Part shown: positions 6,719 to 13,917 of the stretch, piece by piece | Layout: the number at the start of each line of letters is the position of its first letter | Position numbering within the stretch: position 1 is the stretch's first letter | The notes under the pieces: model-generated | What the model was told of the DNA's origin: nothing | What the model saw: the letters and a program-made list of their open reading frames with translations, nothing else | The model's database searches: none | NCBI GenBank assembly: GCA_966430775.1 | Contig: CBJMMB010000029.1 | Span: forward strand, 1 to 34,062 | Length of the DNA: 34,062 bases | DNA from: Dyella_B sp966430775 | GTDB lineage: Bacteria > Pseudomonadota > Gammaproteobacteria > Xanthomonadales > Rhodanobacteraceae | Reading direction: 5' to 3' | Made by a program: the position numbers and the translations under genes

Positions 6719-7816
6719 TCAGGATGCGGCGCGACGTGCGCCGGCAATGGGTTGATGCGCGAGCACCAGCAGGCGCGCGGCAATGTCTTCGAGCGGCAGT
6801 TTTTCGTCGGCGGCGCCAAGCTTCCACGCGGCACCGGGCATGCCCCACACCACGGAACTGGCTTCGTCCTGCACCACGGTCGGCGCGCCGCTCTCGCGCA
6901 TTTCCAGCAGGCCGCGCGCACCGTCATCGCCCATGCCGGTCAGCAATACGCCAATGGCGGCGGCGCCGATACTGGCGGCGGTGGAGCGAAACAGCACGTC
7001 CACGCTGGGCTTGTGGCGATTGACTTGCGGACCATCGTGCAGGCGGCACACATGCTTGGCGCCGTCCCACATCACCAGCAGGTGTTCGCCACCGGGTGCG
7101 ATATACACATGACCGGGCTGGATCGGCTGGCCATCGCGCGCTTCGCACACGCGCATGGCCGAGCAGTTGTTCATGCGCGCAGCGAACGGGCCGCTGAAAG
7201 CGGCGGGAATATGCTGCGTGATCACGATCGGCGGCGCGTCCGGCGGCATCGCTTCGAGCACCACGCGAATCGCTTCGGTGCCGCCGGTGGACGCGCCGAT
7301 CGCGATGATGCGCTGGCTGCCGCGCGTGCCGGGCGATTGCGAGCGCGGTAACACCGCATCGGCGGACAGACGCGGCGGTACCTCGACTTTCTGCACCTGC
7401 GTGTAAGGACGCGGACGCGTGCGCGCGGCGAGTTTCACTTTCGCGCAGATCTCCTGCGCGCTTTCGGCGAAGCAATTGGCCAGGTCGCTGGATGGCTTGG
7501 TGAAGAAATCCACCGCGCCGATTTCCAGCGCGCGCAAGGTCACTTCCGCGCCGCGTTCGGTCAACGAGGACACCATCACCACCGGCATCGGGCGCAGGCG
7601 CATCAGGTTTTCGAGAAAGGTCAGCCCGTCCATGCGCGGCATTTCCACGTCCAGCGTGAGCACGTCGGGATTGAGCTGCTTGATCTTGTCGCGCGCGATC
7701 AGCGGATCGGCGGCCGCCCCGACCACTTCGATGCCCGGATCGGAATCGAGCATGGCCGACAGGAGCTTGCGCACCAGGGCGGAATCGTCGACGACCAGGA
7801 CACGAACCTTTTCCAT
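6719..7816 (-). CDS. cheB: Chemotaxis protein-glutamate methylesterase/glutamine deamidase CheB
   Basis: 365 residues. The N-terminal receiver domain has D10, D11 and the phospho-acceptor D56 (TLDVEMPRMDG). A linker of about 30 residues leads to the catalytic methylesterase domain with GASTGG (catalytic Ser, around 172-177), the His in ITQHIP and the Asp in GMGDDGARG, the expected Ser-His-Asp triad. It removes methyl groups from MCP glutamates and so provides adaptation together with the CheR of this operon; phosphorylation by CheA activates it. It lies after cheD with a 39-base gap and before the sensor-less MCP. Length is normal for the family. Confidence 0.97.
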   Translation of the reverse strand: MEKVRVLVVDDSALVRKLLSAMLDSDPGIEVVGAAADPLIARDKIKQLNPDVLTLDVEMPRMDGLTFLENLMRLRPMPVVMVSSLTERGAEVTLRALEIGAVDFFTKPSSDLANCFAESAQEICAKVKLAARTRPRPYTQVQKVEVPPRLSADAVLPRSQSPGTRGSQRIIAIGASTGGTEAIRVVLEAMPPDAPPIVITQHIPAAFSGPFAARMNNCSAMRVCEARDGQPIQPGHVYIAPGGEHLLVMWDGAKHVCRLHDGPQVNRHKPSVDVLFRSTAASIGAAAIGVLLTGMGDDGARGLLEMRESGAPTVVQDEASSVVWGMPGAAWKLGAADEKLPLEDIAARLLVLAHQPIAGARRAAS

Positions 7817-7855
7817 TACCGCTTTCTCGCTTTTTGCATCAATGGAGGGGAGCCT

Positions 7856-8512
7856 TCAAAACAGCTCCACCTCACCCTTTATCGGATCGTTCGCCAAACG
7901 CTTGAGGTAGCGCTGCTCGTTGGCCGCCAATTCCGCGTCGCGCTGGCTGCGCAGCTGCCTTACGCGAACCCTTCCGCTGGCCGGGAAGTACTGCAGCTGG
8001 CGCGGGTAGATGTCGCCCACGTCCGCCGCCACCACCGGCAGGCCTTCGGTTTCCAGATAGCGTTTGACGAAGGCGATGTTGCGTTGGCCCACGTCGGTCA
8101 TCTGGGTCAGCACGCGGCCGCCGCCGAAGATCTTCACGGTCAGCGATTCGCGCTTGCCGCCGGCTTTCAGCACGGCGTTGATCAGCTGTTCCATCGCATC
8201 GCTGCCATAGCGCGCCGCGCGGCCTACGGCCACCGACCAGTCGTTGCGTTCGCCGCTCATCGGCTCGGGCAGCATGAAATGGTTCATGCCGCCGATGCCG
8301 CGATCGTTATCGCGAATGCAGGCCGATACGCACGAGCCGAGCACAGTGGAGATCATTTCCTCCTGCGCGCTCACGTAGAACTCGCCGGGCAGCACCTTCA
8401 CCGTCATGCAGTTGTGGGTGGGATCCCAGAATCGGCGCATATGCTCGAAGCCGGGCAGAACCGGCGCGTTGGTATTCGGCGCAACGGCGACGCCTCGTAC
8501 GGGCGCCGTCAT
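7856..8512 (-). CDS. cheD: Chemoreceptor glutamine deamidase CheD
   Basis: 218 residues. The catalytic Cys lies in VLGSCVSACIRD and the catalytic His in GGMNHFMLPEP, both typical for CheD. The segment GGGRVLTQMTDVGQRNI matches the conserved region carrying the third active-site residue. CheD deamidates glutamines on MCPs and tunes their sensitivity. The ATG overlaps the cheR stop in an ATGA (8509-8512), so the two are translationally coupled. The C-terminal part extends past the usual end and finishes KGEVELF, nearly identical to the GEIELF end of the MCP at 5521-6702. Confidence 0.96.
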   Translation of the reverse strand: MTAPVRGVAVAPNTNAPVLPGFEHMRRFWDPTHNCMTVKVLPGEFYVSAQEEMISTVLGSCVSACIRDNDRGIGGMNHFMLPEPMSGERNDWSVAVGRAARYGSDAMEQLINAVLKAGGKRESLTVKIFGGGRVLTQMTDVGQRNIAFVKRYLETEGLPVVAADVGDIYPRQLQYFPASGRVRVRQLRSQRDAELAANEQRYLKRLANDPIKGEVELF

Positions 8513-9387
8513 GACGCGCGCTTCCGGTAGACGGTGCGACCGACCAGGTCGAACGCATCGCTCAAGCCGTGCATCGATTCGGAATGGCCGAGGAACAGAT
8601 AGCCGCCGGGCGCCAGCAGCCCCGCGTAGCGTTCGAACAGACGCTGCTTGGTCGGTTTGTCGAAATAGATCACCACGTTGCGGCAGAAAATGGCGTCGAA
8701 CGGCCCGCGCATCGGCCAGTCGTGCAGCAGGTTGAGCGGCTGGATGGTGACCAGTTCGCGCAGACGCTGATGCACGCAGGCGTAGCCTTGGTACTGACCT
8801 TCGCCACGCAGGAACCAGCGACGGCGGCGTTCGGCGCTGACGCCTTCCATGCGATCGAGCGCGTACATGCCTGCTTGCGCGTGTTCCAAGGCCTGCGGCG
8901 AAAGATCGGTGGCGAGGATGCGCGCATCGACATGGCTGCCGGTGCGCTCCAGCGCTTCGGCCAATACCATCGCCAGCGCGTAAGGCTCTTCACCAGTCGC
9001 GCAGCCGGCAGACCAGATGCGCAGCCGGCCGCCGTGTTTCTTTTCTTCCAGCCAGTGCGGCAGCAATTGCTCCACCAGCAGGTCGTAGTGATGCATTTCG
9101 CGGAAAAATGCGGTGACATTGGTGCTGATCACGCTGGCCAGCTCGCCCAGTTCGGCGTCCGGATCCTTGCGCAAGAGCTCGCAATAGCTGGCGAATTCCT
9201 TCAGCCCTAGTGCGCGCAAGCGGCGCAGCAGTCGGCCTTGTACCAGCTGGCGTTTTTGTTCGCTCAACGCGATGCCGCAATGCCGGTAGACGAAATCGCG
9301 CAGGAACTGAAACTCCGCATCGCCGAGCAGCGGGCCGCCGCCGTTTGCGATGGCCGCGCCGAAATTGGAAACAGCTGCCGTCGTCAT
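8509..9387 (-). CDS. cheR: Chemotaxis protein methyltransferase CheR
   Basis: 292 residues. The N-terminal helical CheR_N domain carries TNVTAFFRE. The S-adenosylmethionine-binding domain has WSAGCATGEEPYALA and the later FCRNVVIYFD, and the end has FLGHSESMHG. It methylates MCP glutamates in the adaptation cycle. It precedes cheD with a 4-base overlap. The upstream MCP (9636-11357) ends in DVWKEF, a match to the xWxxF pentapeptide that tethers some CheR enzymes to receptors, so that MCP is a likely docking substrate. Confidence 0.97.
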   Translation of the reverse strand: MTTAAVSNFGAAIANGGGPLLGDAEFQFLRDFVYRHCGIALSEQKRQLVQGRLLRRLRALGLKEFASYCELLRKDPDAELGELASVISTNVTAFFREMHHYDLLVEQLLPHWLEEKKHGGRLRIWSAGCATGEEPYALAMVLAEALERTGSHVDARILATDLSPQALEHAQAGMYALDRMEGVSAERRRRWFLRGEGQYQGYACVHQRLRELVTIQPLNLLHDWPMRGPFDAIFCRNVVIYFDKPTKQRLFERYAGLLAPGGYLFLGHSESMHGLSDAFDLVGRTVYRKRAS

Positions 9388-9635
9388 ATGCGCGACTCCT
9401 TCCGTCCGGTCGTGTGCGGTGTAGCGATCGCGTGGAGGAAAATGGCTTGGCTACCCAGTGTCACGACGTTTACCTCGTATCGTTATGGGAGCGAATGGCT
9501 TCGCTCCTGCATCCGTCGCGCATGCGGTCCTGCAGCGTCGATGCCCCTCCCCGTGGGCTGCGCGTCCAGGCAGCCATCACCCACCTCGTGCCGCGTCGCG
9601 CTTCCCTGCGTTATAGGGAAGCGCGCGATGTCATC
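9388..9635. repeat. cheR-mcp spacer with two perfect hairpins
   Basis: No gene is seen in this 248-bp spacer. CGCGCTTCCCT (9597-9607) pairs perfectly with AGGGAAGCGCG (9615-9625), an 11-bp stem directly after the MCP stop. It has no T-run on the minus-strand side, so it is either a Rho-type or mRNA-stabilising hairpin or a repeat. GGAGCGAA (9488-9495) pairs with TTCGCTCC (9500-9507). These could uncouple expression of cheR-cheD-cheB from the upstream MCP. Confidence 0.5.
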
Positions 9636-11357
9636 TCAAAATTCTTTCCACACGTCGCTGTCGGCCGTTGCCGGCACGCTGCGGCGTGGCGCCGCCGGCG
9701 GCGCGGATTGGCGCACGGCTGCGAACACCGCTTCGGTTTCGGCAAGAATCTCGGCCGCCTTCGGCTTGGACGTCACGGACGCGGCCGCTTCCTCGCCCAG
9801 GCGGAAGAAGTTCACCTGGCGCGACAACTCCCCGGCCTGCTCGTGCATGGCGCGCGCGGCGGCGGAGGCTTCTTCCACCAGCGCGGCGTTCTGCTGGGTC
9901 ATTTCGTCCATCTGCGACACGGCGTGGTTCACCTGGTCGATGCCGGCCGATTGTTCCTGGCTGGCCGCGGCGATCTCGGCCACGATGTCGGTGACCTTCT
10001 TCACGCTGTCGACGATGTCGGCCAACGCCTTGCCGGATTGGTCGACCAGCTCGGAACCCGCGCGCACCTTGTCGGCGCTGTCGTTGATGAGCAGCTTGAT
10101 TTCCTTCGCCGCACCCGCGCTGCGCTGCGCCAGGTTGCGCACTTCGGTGGCGACCACCGCGAAGCCGCGGCCCTGTTCGCCCGCACGCGCCGCTTCGACC
10201 GCCGCGTTCAGCGCCAGCAGGTTGGTCTGGAAGGCGATCTCGTCGATCAGGCTGACGATGTCGGAAATCTTGCGGCTGGAGCTGTTGATCTCGCGCATGG
10301 CGGTCACCGCCTGCGCCACCACTTCGCCGCCGCGCTCGGCCTGTTCGCGCGCACCGCGGGCGAGCTGGTTGGCATGGCTGGCGTTCTCGGCGTTCTGCTT
10401 CACGGTGGAGGTCATTTCCTCCATCGAGGAGGCGGTTTCTTCCAAGCTCGATGCTTGTTCCTGCGTACGCTGGCTGAGATCGTCGTTGCCGCGTGCGATC
10501 TGCTGTGCGGCGGTGCTCACCGCATCGGAACCGTTGCGCACTTCGGCAACGATGTCGACCAGGCGCTGGTCCATCGTGCCCAGCGCGGTGAGCAGCTTCG
10601 CCAGCTCGTCGCTGCCTTTCACTTCGATGGTGTGGCCCAGCTTGCCGCCGGCGATTTCATTGGCGACCTTCATCGCATGGTTCAGCGCATGCGAGATCGA
10701 GCGGATCAACAGCGTGGAACGCAGCAGCGCGAACAGCAGGCCGGCGAGCAGCGCGATGATGGTGATCATGCGGATGCGCGCGTAGTTCTTCACCTGGCCT
10801 TCGAAGATCTGCGCCGCTTCGGCGCGCTGCGCCTCGACCAGCTTGGACATCGAATCCTGGCGCTGCATCAGCAGCGGACGCAGCTCCATCTCGACCAGGT
10901 CGGACGCACCCGGATCGGCCTGCTTGATGGCGTCGAGCACATCCTGCTTGGCCTGCTCATAGTCCTTGTCGGTGGAGTGCCAGTCTTTGTTGGCCGCGGC
11001 CACGGCGGGGCTCAGCGGCAACTTGGCGAAGCGATCCTTGTAGTCGTTCATTTCCTTCTGATAGCGCTCGTACTCCGCCATCTTCTGCTTCACCTGATCG
11101 GGCTTGCCGACCAGCGCGGCGGCCTCGCTCATGGTGAGGAAGGATTTCAGCGAGTCGCTACGCACCACGTCCAGGTACTGCGAGGGCACCAGTTCGGATT
11201 CGTAGATGTGCTGGGTGCCAGCGTTCTGCTGCGCCATGGAGTACAAGCCGATCGCCGCGCCGGCGAGCAGCATCACGCCGAGCAGGCCAACCAGCATGAT
11301 CAGCCGTGCTCGTACCGTGAGCGATGTGAACTTGAATGTGGGGAAACGCAATGTCAT
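9636..11357 (-). CDS. Methyl-accepting chemotaxis protein, four-helix-bundle sensor, CheR-docking tail
   Basis: 573 residues. TM1 (about 20-42) is followed by a periplasmic helical region to about 188 of the Tar-type four-helix-bundle class, then TM2 (about 189-209), a HAMP domain (ANEIAGGKLGHTIEVKGSDE) and a long cytoplasmic signalling coiled coil. The tip is IDEIAFQTNLLALNAAVEAA. Methylation-type helices flank it (EQASSLEETASSMEEM). The C-terminus DVWKEF matches the xWxxF CheR/CheB tether of high-abundance receptors. AAGGAAG about 8 bases before the ATG supports the start. It follows cheW by 13 bases. The ligand cannot be told from sequence. Confidence 0.95.
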   Translation of the reverse strand: MTLRFPTFKFTSLTVRARLIMLVGLLGVMLLAGAAIGLYSMAQQNAGTQHIYESELVPSQYLDVVRSDSLKSFLTMSEAAALVGKPDQVKQKMAEYERYQKEMNDYKDRFAKLPLSPAVAAANKDWHSTDKDYEQAKQDVLDAIKQADPGASDLVEMELRPLLMQRQDSMSKLVEAQRAEAAQIFEGQVKNYARIRMITIIALLAGLLFALLRSTLLIRSISHALNHAMKVANEIAGGKLGHTIEVKGSDELAKLLTALGTMDQRLVDIVAEVRNGSDAVSTAAQQIARGNDDLSQRTQEQASSLEETASSMEEMTSTVKQNAENASHANQLARGAREQAERGGEVVAQAVTAMREINSSSRKISDIVSLIDEIAFQTNLLALNAAVEAARAGEQGRGFAVVATEVRNLAQRSAGAAKEIKLLINDSADKVRAGSELVDQSGKALADIVDSVKKVTDIVAEIAAASQEQSAGIDQVNHAVSQMDEMTQQNAALVEEASAAARAMHEQAGELSRQVNFFRLGEEAAASVTSKPKAAEILAETEAVFAAVRQSAPPAAPRRSVPATADSDVWKEF

Positions 11358-11370
11358 GAGAGTTCTTCCT

Positions 11371-11856
11371 TCAGGCTACGGCTTTCACATTGCCGGCTGC
11401 ATCGAGAGCGGCATCGAGCATCTGCGCGTCCTGCGGTTGCAGCAGCTTGTCTGCGTCGAGCAGCAACACCATGCGGTCGCCGACCGAGGTCAATCCTTTC
11501 AGGTATTCGGTATCCACCGTGGTGCCCATGTCGGGCACGGGGCGGATCGCATCGCCGGCCACGTCGAGCACGTCGGACACGGCATCCACCACCACGCCGA
11601 ACTGGCGGCCGGCCACGGTGATGATCACGGTGACGGTGGTGGCGTTGTATTCCTCGCGGCTGAGGCCGAAGCGCAGGCGCAAATCGATCACCGGGACGAT
11701 CGCGCCGCGCAGGTTCAGCACCCCCAGCACGTAATGCGGCGACTGCGGGATGCGCGTCACCGGCGTCCAGCCACGGATTTCGCGCACGGCCAGGATGTCG
11801 ATGCCGTATTCCTCGTGCGCGAGGTTCACGGTGAGGTATTGCGCTTGGTCTGACAT
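11371..11856 (-). CDS. cheW: Chemotaxis adaptor protein CheW
   Basis: 161 residues from ATG 11856 (MSDQAQYLTVNLAHEEYG); the longer open frame runs through a promoter-like site and a repeat and is not used. One CheW domain: EEYGIDILAVREIRGWTPVT, LGVLNLRGAIVPVIDLR and the closing strands up to KLLQPQDA. It bridges MCP tips and CheA in the array. A sigma-28-type promoter lies about 50 bases upstream, so cheW and the following MCP can be transcribed separately from the first part of the operon. Confidence 0.96.
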   Translation of the reverse strand: MSDQAQYLTVNLAHEEYGIDILAVREIRGWTPVTRIPQSPHYVLGVLNLRGAIVPVIDLRLRFGLSREEYNATTVTVIITVAGRQFGVVVDAVSDVLDVAGDAIRPVPDMGTTVDTEYLKGLTSVGDRMVLLLDADKLLQPQDAQMLDAALDAAGNVKAVA

Positions 11857-11905
11857 GTTCGCCTCGTCGTGGGAGCGACCCCGTTGGTGCTCCGGTACGA
11901 AAGAG

Positions 11906-11932
11906 GAATCGGCGGGCGGGGGAGAAACTTGA
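11906..11932 (-). promoter_or_regulatory. Sigma-28 (FliA)-type promoter upstream of cheW
   Basis: Read on the minus strand: TCAAGTTT (11932-11925), 11 bases, GCCGATTC (11913-11906). It has one mismatch in the -35 box and two at the end of the -10 box, with exact spacing. The expected start is near 11900, about 44 bases before the cheW ATG. It is weaker than the other four FliA-type sites in the window. Confidence 0.68.
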
Positions 11933-12017
11933 GGTGCGGCTTGGCGGGAAAGAGGCGTAAACGGGCTTGAAAACTCGGCCCAGCGCCATCGGCTCTCCAC
12001 ATAGGGCAGAGAGCGTC

Positions 12018-12097
12018 CCGTAGGTTGGGTTAGCGCAGCGTAACCCAACGTATTCGCGCGGCATCGTTGGGTTACGCTGCGCTAACCCAACCTACGG
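12018..12097. repeat. Perfect 33-bp inverted repeat pair (REP/BIME-like)
   Basis: Arm 12018-12050 is the exact reverse complement of 12065-12097, with 14 bases between them. Each arm is itself palindromic: GTTGGGTTA pairs with TAACCCAAC. It shares the TAGGTTGGG core with the elements at 16737-16760 and 31661-31734. It lies between cheW and the Cache-type MCP and may act as a terminator or mRNA-stabilising structure. Confidence 0.85.
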
Positions 12098-12127
12098 TGG
12101 CATTGCGGCGCGGTGGAAAAGCGGCGT

Positions 12128-13786
12128 TTAATCGCCGACTGCGGCCACCACCGTCGCGAGGGCGGGCTTGCGGGCGAGGCCGGCGCTGCGTGGCGCGGCA
12201 TGCGTCCCCTGCACCGCCCCATGCACCCGGAAAAACCCCACCTGCGCATGCAGCCGGTCCGCCTGTTCCTGCATGGCGCGGGCGGCCGCGGCGGCCTCCT
12301 CGACCAGGGCGGCGTTCTGCTGGGTGGCTTCGTCCATCTGCATCACCGCGCGATTCACCTGCTCGATGCCGCCGGCCTGCTCCTGGCTGGCCGCGGCGAT
12401 CTCGTCGACGATGTCGACCACTTTTTTCACGCTGCCGATGATGCCGGCGAGCGCCTTGCCCGATTCGTCGACCAGTTGCGAGCCGGCCTGGACTTTTTCC
12501 ACACTGTCGCCGATCAAGGTCTTGATTTCCTTGGCGGCGCGCGCGCTGCGCTGGGCCAGGTTGCGCACTTCGTCGGCGACCACCGCGAAACCGCGGCCGT
12601 GTTCGCCGGCGTGCGCCGCTTCCACCGCGGCGTTCAAGGCCAGCAGGTTGGTCTGGAAGGCGATCTCGTCGATCAGGCCGACGATGTCGGAAATCTGCGC
12701 ACTGGCCTGCTGGATGTCCTGCATGGCCGTGCTGGCGCGCGAAGCCACGTCGCCGCCGCGCTCGGCCTGCATGCGCATGGCCACGGCCAGCTGGCTGGCG
12801 TGCTGGGCGTTGTCCGCGCTCTGTTTGACGGTGGAGGTCATCTCCTCCATCGACGCGGCGGTTTCCTCCAGGCTGGAGGCCTGCTCCTGCGTGCGGTAGC
12901 TGAGATCATCGTTGCCGCGCGCGATCTGCTGCGCGGCCGAGGTGACCGTTTGCGCGCTCTGCTGCACTTCGCCCACCACCTCGGTGAGCTTGCCGCGCAT
13001 GCGGCCCAGCGCATCGAGCAGGCTGCCGGGTGCCGCCGCCACGACGTCGTCGCTGCGCAGGTCGCCATCGGCGATGCGCGATGCCATCGCCAGCGCCGTG
13101 CTTGGCTCGCCGCCGATGCTGCGGCGGATGCTGCGCATCGATTCCCCCACCACCAGCATCACCAGCAAGGCGACCAGGGCGGCGCGCAACAGCCGGCGCT
13201 TCAACATCTGGTTGAACTGCGCATCGATATCGACGAAATACGCACCCGCCGCCACGTGCATGTCCCACGGCTTGTAGTACGCGGTATAGGTCATTTTGTG
13301 CTTGTCGCCCTGGCTGCCGGGCATGGGCCACATGTATTCGGTCAGGCCGTGCCCGTCGCGCTGATCCGCGGCGAGCATGTCGCGATAGAAGAATTTGCCG
13401 GTGGAATCGTGATCGTCGCGAATGCTCTTGCCGTCCCGGTTGGGCATGATCGGATGCATGCGCATGACCAGGTTGGAATCGAATACGTACACATAACCGG
13501 TGCCCTCGTTCCAGCGCAGCGCGGACACCGCTTCCAATGCGCGCCGCTGCGCTTCGCTCTCGTTGAATTCGCCCTTGGAAGCACGATTGCGATAGCTGTC
13601 GATCAACGAGGTGGCGGTGGCGACTTCATCGCCGAGCGCGCGTTCGCGCGCCTGCATCAGCAGCGAACGGCCATCCAGGCACGACATGATCGCCAGCGCG
13701 GCGAGCCCGGATACAGCCACGACGACGACCAGCCACACCCGCGCCGAAAGGCTGAGGCGTTCGAGCATTTTCAAGGGGGACTTCAT
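12128..13786 (-). CDS. Methyl-accepting chemotaxis protein with single-Cache sensor
   Basis: 552 residues from ATG 13786 (MKSPLKMLERL), with AAGG upstream; a TTG at 13795 is the alternative. TM1 is about 15-35. The periplasmic part is a single Cache-2-type domain (about 45-190) with typical pieces: GTGYVYVFDSNLVMRMHP, GKFFYRDML and YYKPWDMHVAAGAYFVDID. TM2 follows, then a HAMP-like segment and the signalling coiled coil with the tip QTNLLALNAAVEAAHAGE and GRGFAVVADEVRNLAQRS. Such domains bind small organic acids in characterised members; the ligand here is unknown. The tail is Ala-rich and lacks the xWxxF CheR tether of the other MCP. Confidence 0.94.
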   Translation of the reverse strand: MKSPLKMLERLSLSARVWLVVVVAVSGLAALAIMSCLDGRSLLMQARERALGDEVATATSLIDSYRNRASKGEFNESEAQRRALEAVSALRWNEGTGYVYVFDSNLVMRMHPIMPNRDGKSIRDDHDSTGKFFYRDMLAADQRDGHGLTEYMWPMPGSQGDKHKMTYTAYYKPWDMHVAAGAYFVDIDAQFNQMLKRRLLRAALVALLVMLVVGESMRSIRRSIGGEPSTALAMASRIADGDLRSDDVVAAAPGSLLDALGRMRGKLTEVVGEVQQSAQTVTSAAQQIARGNDDLSYRTQEQASSLEETAASMEEMTSTVKQSADNAQHASQLAVAMRMQAERGGDVASRASTAMQDIQQASAQISDIVGLIDEIAFQTNLLALNAAVEAAHAGEHGRGFAVVADEVRNLAQRSARAAKEIKTLIGDSVEKVQAGSQLVDESGKALAGIIGSVKKVVDIVDEIAAASQEQAGGIEQVNRAVMQMDEATQQNAALVEEAAAAARAMQEQADRLHAQVGFFRVHGAVQGTHAAPRSAGLARKPALATVVAAVGD

Positions 13787-13883
13787 GACGACCAACCTTC
13801 AATGACATGGGAAGACGGGGCGCACGGCCCCACCGCACTCCATGCACGGCCTCGCGCAACTTCGTATGCGCGAGATTTGGAAT

Positions 13884-13908
13884 GCGCAGCTTCCCTCCCA
13901 AGCTGCGC
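13884..13908. terminator. Hairpin after the cheA stop
   Basis: GCGCAGCTT (13884-13892) pairs perfectly with AAGCTGCGC (13900-13908) around a 7-base loop, 10 bases downstream of the cheA stop on the minus strand. There is no T-run, so it is probably an attenuating or mRNA-protecting hairpin rather than a full intrinsic terminator. Confidence 0.45.
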
Positions 13909-13917
13909 AACTTGTTG

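Noticed and set aside
9210..11621. An 803-residue plus-strand frame.
   Set aside because: Antisense of the MCP; rich in Arg, His and Gly with no domain.
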